DNA from: Faecalibacterium sp.
GTDB lineage: Bacteria > Bacillota > Clostridia > Oscillospirales > Ruminococcaceae
Length of the DNA: 64,000 nucleotides
Direction: 5' to 3'
NCBI GenBank assembly: GCA_029264955.1
Contig: JARHYC010000020.1
Span: 155,442-219,441 of the forward strand
Shown: piece by piece, positions 51,994 to 60,269 of the stretch
Numbering within the stretch: position 1 is the stretch's first letter
How the letters are laid out: every line of letters starts with the position of its first letter
Translations under genes and position numbers: made by a program
The notes under the pieces: model-generated
What the model was told of the DNA's origin: nothing
The model's database searches: none
What the model saw: the letters and a program-made list of their open reading frames with translations, nothing else

Positions 51994-53295
51994 GTGAGGC
52001 AAATCTTGGTTTTAGGCGGTGGCGCAGCGGGTATGATTGCAGCCATTACAGCAGCAGAAAAGGCGGGGGAATCCGCCCATGTGGTGCTGGTGGAGGGCAG
52101 CGCAAAGCTGGGTAAAAAACTGCTGGCAACAGGAAACGGGCGGTGCAATTTGGGCAATGCAGATATTCGCCCGACATGGTATTTTACATCGGACACCCGA
52201 AATATGCAGACCATGCTGGAAACCATCCGGACCAAGGCGGATCCGCTGAAATGGTTTACAGATCATGGGCTTTTGTGTCGGGAACCAGACGAAGCCGGCC
52301 GGATTTATCCTTACTCCAATCAGGCGGCGGATGTATGGAATCTGCTGCTGTACTGGCTGGAACAGTCCGGAGTAGAGGTATTGTGTGACAGCCGCGTGAA
52401 AGATCTTTGGATGAAAGGGGATACCTATACCGTACAGCTGGAAGACGGTCGGAAGCTGAACGGTCAGGCGGTAATTTGTGCGTTGGGCGGTAGCGCTGGA
52501 CCGCAGTTTGGCACCGATGGTTTCGGTACACACCTTGCAGCACTGCTGGGGCTGCGTGTAGTACCGGAATATCCTTGTTTGGTTCCGCTGCAATGCGAAA
52601 AGAGTCAGGTGAAAGACTTGGCAGGTATTCGTGTAAAAGGTGATGTGACCCTGTACGCAGGCGAAAAGCCTTTGCGGAAAGAGGTCGGCGAGGTACAGTT
52701 TACAGACTACGGGATTTCTGGTATTGCGGTGATGCAACTGTCGGGTCTGCTGCATCCCGGTAGGAAACAGGATGTTTCGATTTGTTTGGATGTGTTTCCA
52801 CATATGAGCGAAAAAGAGTTGGCAGACTATCTGTCACACCGTGGCCAGATCATGCCCGGGGCAACTGTTGCAGATCTCATGACCGGCTTAATTCAGCGAA
52901 AAGTAGGGCTTGCGGTATGGAGACGTTGTGGACTTGGTTCGGAAAACCGCCCGGCGGAGCAGCTGAAACCGCAAGAGTGGGCCAAGTTGGCAGCAACTTT
53001 TAAGCAGTGGCGATTCACCAATCTGATACCGACGGGCTGGAAAAATGCCCAGACCACCGGTGGCGGATTGGGATTGGATCAGCTGGAACCCAGCAGCTTT
53101 GCAGTAAAGGGATGCCCGACGCTGTATTTTGTGGGCGAAACGGTAGACTGTGCCGGAAGCTGTGGTGGTTTTAACTTATATTGGGCATTCGGCAGTGGTA
53201 TTTTGGCGGGCCGCAATGCGGCGGAAATATGGCAGAAAGCAACAAAATATCCCCGAAGTGGTAAACCGCAGAAAGGCAAGAAAGCCTCTCGATAA
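51994..53295 (+). CDS. NAD(P)/FAD-dependent oxidoreductase, HI0933/BaiN family
   Basis: A 433-residue flavoprotein. The FAD motif LVLGGGAAGMIAAITAAEK is at the N-terminus, followed by KLGKKLLATGNGRCNLGN, the family fingerprint. The C-terminal motif is GETVDCAGSCGGFNLYWAFGSG. HI0933-like proteins include BaiN of bile-acid metabolism, but most have unknown substrates. The start is the GTG at 51994 with AAGGGGGG just upstream; the longer track ORF overlaps aroK and has no support. Confidence 0.9.
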   Translation: MRQILVLGGGAAGMIAAITAAEKAGESAHVVLVEGSAKLGKKLLATGNGRCNLGNADIRPTWYFTSDTRNMQTMLETIRTKADPLKWFTDHGLLCREPDEAGRIYPYSNQAADVWNLLLYWLEQSGVEVLCDSRVKDLWMKGDTYTVQLEDGRKLNGQAVICALGGSAGPQFGTDGFGTHLAALLGLRVVPEYPCLVPLQCEKSQVKDLAGIRVKGDVTLYAGEKPLRKEVGEVQFTDYGISGIAVMQLSGLLHPGRKQDVSICLDVFPHMSEKELADYLSHRGQIMPGATVADLMTGLIQRKVGLAVWRRCGLGSENRPAEQLKPQEWAKLAATFKQWRFTNLIPTGWKNAQTTGGGLGLDQLEPSSFAVKGCPTLYFVGETVDCAGSCGGFNLYWAFGSGILAGRNAAEIWQKATKYPRSGKPQKGKKASR

Positions 53296-53310
53296 AGGAG
53301 AATGAATCTG

Positions 53311-54054
53311 ATGAATACGATTTATAAAAACCGCGTTGGTCTGAATAGCAACCAGCTGAGGCTGCTGGCTGTATTCTTTATGTTATTGGATCATATGTGG
53401 GGGACAGTGATCGGCGGTCAGCTTTGGATGAACTGCGTGGGGCGGCTGGCATTTCCGATTTTTGCATTTTTGATTGCAGAGGGATACGCCCACACCCACG
53501 ACTGGAAGGTGTATGCAAAGCGACTGTTTTTGTTTGCGCTCATCAGCGAGGTTCCGTTTGACTATATGCTGGAATCGACACCGCTGTTTCCGTTCCATCA
53601 GAATGTGATGTTTACCCTGCTGCTAGGCTTGTTGGCGATTCGCTGCTGGGAGCGGGCGAGTGCAGCGGAAAAAGTGACGGCGCGGCTTGGCTGGTCAATG
53701 TTGTGCTTGTTATGTATCCTGATGGGTACGATAGGTATGACAGACTATGGCAGCATGGGTGTTGTTACAGTACTGATGTTTTGGGTGAGTCGCAAGCTGC
53801 CGTACCGCTGGGTGTTCCAGCTGGTAGGTATGGTGCTGCTGAATATTGTAGGAGCGAATGGATTTACATTCCTGCTGGAGATTGGTGCATGGAAATACGA
53901 ATTTCCCTTACAGGGATTTGCTGTTTTGGCTCTGATTTTTATTTGGATGTATAACGGCAAAAAAGGGCGCACCAGTAAACCGCTGCAATATGCGGTGTAT
54001 GCGTTTTATCCAGCGCATATGCTGTTGCTGCATTTGATTCGTGCGCTCTATTGA
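53311..54054 (+). CDS. TraX-family membrane protein
   Basis: A 247-residue protein with about eight membrane helices. The start (GLNSNQLRLLAVFFMLLDH) and the segments GRLAFPIFAFLIAEGYAHT and YAFYPAHMLLLHLIRALY are hallmarks of the TraX family. F-plasmid TraX acetylates pilin, but chromosomal Firmicute copies have no known role. I place the start at the second ATG (53311), ten bases after AAAGGAG; the ATG at 53302 is too close to that site. It follows the flavoprotein gene by 15 bases. Confidence 0.9.
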   Translation: MNTIYKNRVGLNSNQLRLLAVFFMLLDHMWGTVIGGQLWMNCVGRLAFPIFAFLIAEGYAHTHDWKVYAKRLFLFALISEVPFDYMLESTPLFPFHQNVMFTLLLGLLAIRCWERASAAEKVTARLGWSMLCLLCILMGTIGMTDYGSMGVVTVLMFWVSRKLPYRWVFQLVGMVLLNIVGANGFTFLLEIGAWKYEFPLQGFAVLALIFIWMYNGKKGRTSKPLQYAVYAFYPAHMLLLHLIRALY

Positions 54055-54072
54055 ACGAAAAAAGAATCTGCG

Positions 54073-54110
54073 AAAAACGGCGCAGCCCAGTATTGGGCCG
54101 CGCCGTTTTT
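54073..54110 (+). terminator. Terminator after traX
   Basis: AAACGGCGC...GCGCCGTTT stem with inner GCCC/GGGC, followed by TTTTTG. Confidence 0.88.
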
Positions 54111-54136
54111 GTGTCAAAAACAAGAAGCTACAAATT

Positions 54137-54166
54137 TTGACAAGACTTCAAAAGCCGTGATATAGT
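54137..54166 (+). promoter_or_regulatory. Promoter of the MATE gene
   Basis: TTGACA, an 18-base spacer and TATAGT. Confidence 0.8.
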
Positions 54167-54209
54167 AGGGACTAGTAAAATGAGAAAGTAAAGGAAAAGG
54201 AGTAAATCT

Positions 54210-55613
54210 ATGCAAATCATCAATATAGAACGGGCGCTGGGCAATACGCCGAAATGCGGCGAAATCCCCGGACAAAAGGATATTTTGCGCCAGGTTATGA
54301 CAGTTGCCTGGCCGTCTATGCTGGAAATGCTGCTGGTCAGCCTGGTAGGTCTGGTAGATACTGCCATGGTTAGTAGTTTAGGCGAAAGCGCGATTGCTGC
54401 GGTTGGTATTACGACACAGCCGAAATTTATCGGCTTGTGCTTTTTCATGTCCCTGGGTATGGCGGTTTCTGCTTTGGCTGCCCGCCGCAAAGGGGAGCAA
54501 AATGAAGCCAGCGCAACTCAGGTGCTGCGGATGACGCTGGTGATTGCGCTGGTCATGTCGCTGGTGGTCAGCGTACTGTTCGTAGGCTTTGCAAAGCCGA
54601 TTTGTTATCTGGCGGGTGCAGGTGAGGATATTGTGCAGGCATCTGCAGAGTATTTACAGATTATCATGGGCGGTATTGTATTCACCGTGGTGGGCAATAT
54701 CATCAATGCGGTGCAGCGTGGCTGCGGCAATACCCAGCTTTCGATGAAAACGAATGTGGCGTCCAATCTGGTGAACATTGTATTGAACTATCTGCTGATT
54801 GGCGGCCATTTTGGATTTCCCGCTTTGGGCATCCGCGGTGCGGCGATTGCAACGGTGATCGGTACCTTTGTGGGCTGCATGATGAGTATTGCATCTCTGT
54901 TCAGCAAGCATACCTATATTCACGCCCGCAAGATTCTGACCCCATCCTTTGGCGGCTGGTTCGACCATCGCAACCTACGTTCGTTGGTGGATGTAGGCGG
55001 CAGTGCCTTTGTAGAACAGATTTTTATGCGTGTCGGTTTTCTGGCATTCTCGCTTATTGTGGCAAAGCTGGGAACGCTGGAAATGGCAGCCCATGTCATT
55101 GGCATGAATGTGATGACGATTTCCTTCTGTATCGGTGACGGTTTGCAAACCGCAAGCATTGCGCTATCCGGCCAGAATCTGGGCCGAAATCGACCGGATA
55201 TGGCACGCATCTACGCATCGGTATGTCAGCGGGTAGGCTTGGCCTGCGCAGTGATTCTGTCGGTGGTGCTGTTCGTATTCAATCAGCAGATTTATTATTT
55301 ATTCTCTGCGGATCCAGTGGTGCTGTCTTATGGTTCGACCATCATTCTGCTGCTTTGCCTGATTTTGTTCTTCCAGATTTCGCAGGTTATTTATGGCGGG
55401 GTATTGCGCAGCGCAGGTGATACAAAATATACCGCAATGGTATCCCTGGTTTCTATTACCATTGTGCGTGTCAGCATTAGCTGGGTGCTGTGCTATCCGA
55501 TGGGTATGGGTCTGGCTGGCGCATGGTTGGGTATTCTGTTCCAGCAGATTTTGACTTGGTATCTATTCTGGAAACGTTTCCACAAAGGCGCCTGGACAAA
55601 CATTGAAATTTAA
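54210..55613 (+). CDS. MATE-family multidrug/metabolite efflux protein
   Basis: A 467-residue antiporter with twelve helices in two bundles. Conserved features are WPSMLEMLLVSLVGLVDTAMVSSLGESAIAAVG in helix 1-2 and the second-half counterpart GGSAFVEQIFMRVGFLAF. GRNRPDMARI lies between the helices. MATE proteins expel cationic drugs or metabolites using Na+ or H+. AAAAGGAG precedes the ATG. Its stop directly abuts the stop of the convergent DUF1287 gene, with no terminator between them. Confidence 0.92.
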   Translation: MQIINIERALGNTPKCGEIPGQKDILRQVMTVAWPSMLEMLLVSLVGLVDTAMVSSLGESAIAAVGITTQPKFIGLCFFMSLGMAVSALAARRKGEQNEASATQVLRMTLVIALVMSLVVSVLFVGFAKPICYLAGAGEDIVQASAEYLQIIMGGIVFTVVGNIINAVQRGCGNTQLSMKTNVASNLVNIVLNYLLIGGHFGFPALGIRGAAIATVIGTFVGCMMSIASLFSKHTYIHARKILTPSFGGWFDHRNLRSLVDVGGSAFVEQIFMRVGFLAFSLIVAKLGTLEMAAHVIGMNVMTISFCIGDGLQTASIALSGQNLGRNRPDMARIYASVCQRVGLACAVILSVVLFVFNQQIYYLFSADPVVLSYGSTIILLLCLILFFQISQVIYGGVLRSAGDTKYTAMVSLVSITIVRVSISWVLCYPMGMGLAGAWLGILFQQILTWYLFWKRFHKGAWTNIEI

Positions 55614-56357
55614 CTATTCATGCCACGGAATCAGCAAACCCTGCGGAACCTGTGACGCATCAAAGCGATAATGTGCGGTGGGCCGATTCGTGGGCAGATA
55701 ATCTTCCTCCCGGTGTGGCTGACCGCTGTTGTGGATAATAAAGGTCAAGCCGTCAGCATCACGCTTGTCAGAGACGATACCGATATGTTTATCTTCCTGG
55801 AAGATAACAATATCTCCGGGCTGCCACTGATCGATTTCAGCAGGGTCTGTGGTGAGTGAAATGGCGTAAGCATCAAAGAAGACCCGCAGGTTTTTTACCC
55901 GGCGGAAATCAATGTTGGGGTCTCGTTTCGTGACATTGGGATAAGCCGCAGGCCGTGCGGCAATATCGGCATCTACCATATCCCGCAGGCAGTAACCGGC
56001 ATGTTTGAAAGCGCGCCAAACAACATCGGCACACACACCAATATGGTCGGGGGGATAGCCACCGGGTTGGTAATCGCCGTTATAGGTAGGATGATTTTTG
56101 GCGTCCTGCCGTGCGCCTAAGAGGAAATCTGTGTAATCATCGGTGCTGTTCTCATTAAAATCTGTTGTGCTATAGATGGTTTCGATGTGGAAGTCCTTAG
56201 CGGAGTATACCGTTTCAGACAGATGAAATTTACGGAATAAATGGAGCCCTCCCCAAATCGGTAAAGCAATCAATGCAGAACCAGCCAGCAAAATTGCGGC
56301 CTGCCGAAAACGTTGTTTCAGACAGTGAATTCGGCATTCGTGACGAGAGCGACGCAT
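55614..56357 (-). CDS. DUF1287 domain protein, NlpC/P60-like, exported
   Basis: A 247-residue protein with an N-terminal hydrophobic anchor (~residues 20-42) after a basic stretch. The outer domain is DUF1287: DHIGVCADVVWRAFKHAG carries the candidate catalytic Cys, HIGIVSD the His, and FIIHNSGQ follows. This arrangement resembles NlpC/P60 cysteine peptidases that cut cell-wall peptides. The activity is inferred. It converges on the MATE gene without spacing, so the two transcripts overlap. Confidence 0.87.
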   Translation of the reverse strand: MRRSRHECRIHCLKQRFRQAAILLAGSALIALPIWGGLHLFRKFHLSETVYSAKDFHIETIYSTTDFNENSTDDYTDFLLGARQDAKNHPTYNGDYQPGGYPPDHIGVCADVVWRAFKHAGYCLRDMVDADIAARPAAYPNVTKRDPNIDFRRVKNLRVFFDAYAISLTTDPAEIDQWQPGDIVIFQEDKHIGIVSDKRDADGLTFIIHNSGQPHREEDYLPTNRPTAHYRFDASQVPQGLLIPWHE

Positions 56358-56594
56358 AAAAAATCACTTCCCAAGATTGTTTTATCGCTCCTATTGTAGC
56401 ACAAACGATGTCACAAAGGAAAAATTATATAACGCTTATAATTTTTGACAGGATACTTTTATGCCTAAGAAAGGCAGTGCCTTTCCACCAAAGAAAAGCA
56501 GAAAAAACATGAAAACGGCGATATGATGTAACTCTACTACTGTTCGGTTGCGTAATTCATGTGTGCGTGTTATCCTTGCGGCGAGGTGATGGAG

Positions 56595-57353
56595 ATGTTT
56601 TCGATTGAAAAACACAAGTTCGGTGCATTTGTGGCGGCACTGCGCAAAGAAAAAGGACTGACGCAAAAAGAGCTGGCACAGAAGCTGTATGTTTCCGACA
56701 AAGCCGTGAGCAAATGGGAGACGGGAGCGAGCATTCCGGACACGGCTTTACTAATACCTTTGGCAGAGCTTTTGGGGGTGACGGTGACAGAGATGCTGCA
56801 ATGTCAGCGCAACCCAGAAGGAGAACCACTGGATGCAGCCGAAGTAGAATCTGTAGTAAAGACGGTTGTCTCTTGTGCTGGCGCAGAAAAGCCGCGGCGT
56901 GCGTGGCGAAAGAAAAGCCCTTGGCACACAATATATTTTATTTCGGTGCTGGCGGGGGCAGTGCTGCTGTTTTTGTGCGGACAGCTAGGATGTCTGGGTG
57001 CAGTTGAATGGACCTTTGCGGGGCTCGGAGTTGCGTATGGCGGATATTTTGCTTGGATAGCACCGTTGCAACTGCCTGGGATGTATGATGAACACAAGAT
57101 CAGTTTCTTCTGTGATGGACCACTACGAATACATATGCCGGGGTTGTACTTCAACAATCAAAACTGGACGTACATTTGCAAAGCGGCTGTGTTGTGGAGC
57201 TGTATCATGCTGACGGCTGCACCGATGATAGCATTTGTACTGCACCTGTGGCTGCCGGAAAGCTGGGGTCAGGCGAAGAATATGGTTTTATTGTTTGTCT
57301 ATCTAGGCAGCCTGTTCACCTCTATTTATATGGCGGGCAAAAAGCAGCAATGA
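56595..57353 (+). CDS. XRE-family HTH protein with membrane C-terminus
   Basis: A 252-residue protein. The N-terminal Cro/CI HTH domain is FVAALRKEKGLTQKELAQKL, then YVSDKAVSKWETGASIPD (residues ~12-50). After a linker, four hydrophobic segments (~115-135, 140-158, 195-215, 228-246) put the C-terminus in the membrane. Such membrane-bound one-component regulators are common in Clostridia and may sense cell-envelope or drug stress (inference). The start is the ATG at 56595, six bases after GAGGTG; the track start at 56559 has no site. Target genes are unknown. Confidence 0.85.
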   Translation: MFSIEKHKFGAFVAALRKEKGLTQKELAQKLYVSDKAVSKWETGASIPDTALLIPLAELLGVTVTEMLQCQRNPEGEPLDAAEVESVVKTVVSCAGAEKPRRAWRKKSPWHTIYFISVLAGAVLLFLCGQLGCLGAVEWTFAGLGVAYGGYFAWIAPLQLPGMYDEHKISFFCDGPLRIHMPGLYFNNQNWTYICKAAVLWSCIMLTAAPMIAFVLHLWLPESWGQAKNMVLLFVYLGSLFTSIYMAGKKQQ

Positions 57354-57375
57354 CTCGAAAAGAAAATAGAAATGG

Positions 57376-57416
57376 TAGTGCCGCTGAAGCATTTCACTTC
57401 AGCGGCACTATTTTTT
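57376..57416 (+). terminator. Terminator after the HTH membrane protein
   Basis: AGTGCCGCTGAAG/CTTCAGCGGCACT stem followed by ATTTTTT. Confidence 0.92.
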
Positions 57417-57465
57417 GAAAGTAAAAAGCAATATTTGAAAAAAATGTAAATTTGATGGCTTTTAC

Positions 57466-57529
57466 TTGACGGGAAAAGAAGTTAGTCGTATGCTAGTTAA
57501 GCAACCTAATAGTTATGATAGTTAACTAT
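57466..57529 (+). promoter_or_regulatory. Promoter and operator of the MarR-ABC-ABC operon
   Basis: TTGACG, a 17-base spacer and TATGCT (57466-57494). TAGTTA units recur at 57494, 57510 and 57520, and the last lies in the 12-bp palindrome ATAGTTAACTAT (57518-57529). These are good candidates for binding by the MarR protein encoded next. Confidence 0.75.
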
Positions 57530-57555
57530 TGCGATGTGAAATATAGGGAGGCATT

Positions 57556-58053
57556 ATGGATCAGCCGAAAATGGAAAGTGTAGAGTTGTTTCGTCTGATG
57601 GATCGGGTGCGCCGTGCGTGGCTCAGCGTGACCCCACACGAAACTTTGAACAAATCACAATTTGCGACCTTGCTGGCTATTTTTCGCAAAACGGGGCATT
57701 GCGGTACAGATAGCGAAAAAAAGGATGGTGTCATTACGCCATCTGCTTTGGCAGATGCAATGCATCAGAGCCGCCCGGCTTTAAGCCAGCGTATTCATGC
57801 ATTGGAGGAGTTAGGGTATGTAGAACGTGTACCAGACGCTAATGACCGCCGTGTAGCAGGTTTACGCTTGACACAGGAAGGCGTACAGGTGCTGAACCGA
57901 GCAAAACAGCGTTTTGATGGAATGCTTTCGCAGGCAATCAAACAACTTGGAGAGGATCATGCGGAAACATTGGTCACGCTGCTGGCGGAATTGGCCGATG
58001 CGTTGGAAGCCGCAGTGGAACAGCAAATAACAGAAGAGGGAACAGAAACATGA
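57556..58053 (+). CDS. MarR-family regulator of the ABC exporter operon
   Basis: A 165-residue winged-helix protein. The HTH is TPSALADAMHQSRPALSQRIHALEELGYVERV and the wing is DANDRRVAGLRLTQEG. Helices at both ends form the dimer. GGGAGG precedes the ATG. Its stop overlaps the first ABC gene (ATGA overlap), so all three genes are translated together. It most likely represses the operon and responds to a transported compound (inference). Confidence 0.93.
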   Translation: MDQPKMESVELFRLMDRVRRAWLSVTPHETLNKSQFATLLAIFRKTGHCGTDSEKKDGVITPSALADAMHQSRPALSQRIHALEELGYVERVPDANDRRVAGLRLTQEGVQVLNRAKQRFDGMLSQAIKQLGEDHAETLVTLLAELADALEAAVEQQITEEGTET

Positions 58054-60269
58054 TGAAATTAAAACACTATGTCAAACCATACTTGGGCTATGTGTTCGCA
58101 ATCATTGCGCTGCTGTTTTGTCAGGCAGTGGTGGATTTGAACCTGCCCAATCTCATGAGTGACATTGTCAATGTGGGTATTCAGCGTGGCGGTATTACCG
58201 ATACTGCGCCGGAAGCCATTAGAGCCAACGCGCTGGACATGATGCTGTATTTTGCATCGCCTGAGGATCAGGCTGTGATGCAGTCCAGCTACGCCCCGGC
58301 GGATGCACAGGCAATGTCGGAGAAAGAATGGAACAAGTTTATCGAGGAATGGCCTGCTGCCGAGCAGGGCGGTGTGGTATACCTGACTGCTGTGGATGCA
58401 GCCGCAAAGCAGCAGGCAGGTCAGGCATTTGGACGCAGCTGCTATGCGTTGTCCCAGATGATACAGAAGATGGAGTCTCCGGTGGAAGGCGAGCAAACTG
58501 CTCCGATGGATTTGTTGCAGTCTGACAGCCTTGCGCCGATGCTGGCTGCACTGCCGCAGGACACCCTAAACGAAGTGATTACAGCTGCCGCCACAGCACC
58601 GGACACCATGCTGGAACAGATGTCGGCAGCGTTTATTAAGATCTTTTACACCCAGCTGGGTGCAGATATGGGCAGTATGCAGACGGGATATATTCTCCGT
58701 GTCGGCGCAAAGATGCTGCTGATGACCCTGCTGTTGGTGATGTGTGCCATTGGCGTAGGTTTCTGTGGCTGCCGACTGGGTACTGGCGCAGCGCGCGATA
58801 TCCGCCGCGATATTTTTGTGCGCGTTACCGGCTTTACCAACAATGAGTATGACCGTTTCGGTACCGCCAGCCTGATTACCCGCAGCACCAATGACGTGAT
58901 GCAGATTCAGGGGCTACTGTCCATGGGGCTGCGCACGATGTTCTACGCACCTATCATTGGCATTGGTGGTATTTTTATGGCGCTGAGCAAGAGTGCAGGC
59001 ATGGCGTGGATTATTGCGCTGGCAGCTGTGATTATCTTTGGTGTAATCAGTGTGCTGTTTGCTGTTGCAGTGCCTCGCTTTAAAATCATGCAGAAACTGG
59101 TTGACCGCCTGAATCTGGTCAGTCGTGAAAACCTGTCCGGCATGATGGTCATCCGCGCATTCTCAAACCAGAAGTTTGAAGAAGAACGCTTTGCGAAAGC
59201 AAACCGTGTGCTGGCAGACAATAACCTGTTTGTATACCGCGCTATGGCAACCATGATGCCTGTGATGATGTTGGTGATGAATGGCGTATCTCTGCTGATT
59301 GTCTGGGTAGGCGGTCAGCGTATTGCAGCATCCACCATGCAGGTCGGCGATATGATGGCGTTCATCCAGTACACGATGCAGATCATTATGTGCTTCCTGC
59401 TGATCAGTATGGTATTTGTTATGGTGCCTCGTGCTGTGGTTTCCGCAAACCGTATCGCTGAGGTGCTGGACACCGACAGCAGTGTGCAGGATAGCGATAA
59501 GCCTCAGCATCTGCCGGAAACTGTAAAGGGTGAGATCCAGTTCCACGATGTGACCTTCCGTTACGAAGGCGCAGACGAGAATGTGTTGGAGCACGTTTCC
59601 TTTACCGCAAAGCCTGGTGAAACAACTGCATTTATCGGTTCTACTGGCAGCGGTAAATCTACGTTGGTGAACCTGATTCCTCGTTTCTACGATGTAACGG
59701 AAGGTTCTATTACGCTGGATGGTGTAGATATCCGCAATCTGCCTCAAACCGAGCTGCGCAGTAAGATTGGTTATGTGCCCCAGAAGGGTGTTCTGTTCAG
59801 TGGTGATATTGCATCCAACCTGCGTCTGGGTGATGAACAGGCCACCGAAGCAACCCTGCGTGATGCTATCGAAACGGCACAGGCTGCTGAGTTTGTGGAT
59901 GTCCTGCCGGAAGGTTTGGAAACTTCGATCAGTCAGGGCGGCACGAATGTTTCCGGTGGTCAGCGTCAGCGCTTGTCGATTGCGCGTGCATTGGTTAAGG
60001 ATGCACCTGTCTTTATCTTTGATGATACTTTCTCTGCATTGGACTTTAAGACCGATGCAAAGCTGCGTGCCGCACTGAAAGAGCGCACGGCAGATGCAAC
60101 GATGCTGATCGTGGCACAGCGTGTTTCCACTATCATGCACGCAGAACAGATCGTGGTGCTGGATGAAGGTCGTGTGGCCGGTATGGGTACCCACGAGGAA
60201 CTGCTGAAGAACTGTAAGACTTACCGTGAAATTGCGGAAAGTCAGCTTTCGAAGGAGGAATTGGCGTAA
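58050..60269 (+). CDS. ABC exporter subunit 1, with large extracytoplasmic insertion and degenerate ATP site
   Basis: A 739-residue fused permease-ATPase of the multidrug type, about 150 residues longer than usual. The extra part lies between helix 1 (~residues 12-34) and helix 2 (~217-237). It is an Ala/Gln/Glu-rich, soluble stretch that should face outside. The ATPase has Walker A GSTGSGKSTLVNL (~530), signature VSGGQRQR (~634) and Walker B VFIFDDTFSALD (~655), with Asp instead of the catalytic Glu. That substitution marks the degenerate half of heterodimeric exporters such as BmrCD or TM287/288. Its stop overlaps the next gene (TAATG). Confidence 0.93.
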   Translation: MMKLKHYVKPYLGYVFAIIALLFCQAVVDLNLPNLMSDIVNVGIQRGGITDTAPEAIRANALDMMLYFASPEDQAVMQSSYAPADAQAMSEKEWNKFIEEWPAAEQGGVVYLTAVDAAAKQQAGQAFGRSCYALSQMIQKMESPVEGEQTAPMDLLQSDSLAPMLAALPQDTLNEVITAAATAPDTMLEQMSAAFIKIFYTQLGADMGSMQTGYILRVGAKMLLMTLLLVMCAIGVGFCGCRLGTGAARDIRRDIFVRVTGFTNNEYDRFGTASLITRSTNDVMQIQGLLSMGLRTMFYAPIIGIGGIFMALSKSAGMAWIIALAAVIIFGVISVLFAVAVPRFKIMQKLVDRLNLVSRENLSGMMVIRAFSNQKFEEERFAKANRVLADNNLFVYRAMATMMPVMMLVMNGVSLLIVWVGGQRIAASTMQVGDMMAFIQYTMQIIMCFLLISMVFVMVPRAVVSANRIAEVLDTDSSVQDSDKPQHLPETVKGEIQFHDVTFRYEGADENVLEHVSFTAKPGETTAFIGSTGSGKSTLVNLIPRFYDVTEGSITLDGVDIRNLPQTELRSKIGYVPQKGVLFSGDIASNLRLGDEQATEATLRDAIETAQAAEFVDVLPEGLETSISQGGTNVSGGQRQRLSIARALVKDAPVFIFDDTFSALDFKTDAKLRAALKERTADATMLIVAQRVSTIMHAEQIVVLDEGRVAGMGTHEELLKNCKTYREIAESQLSKEELA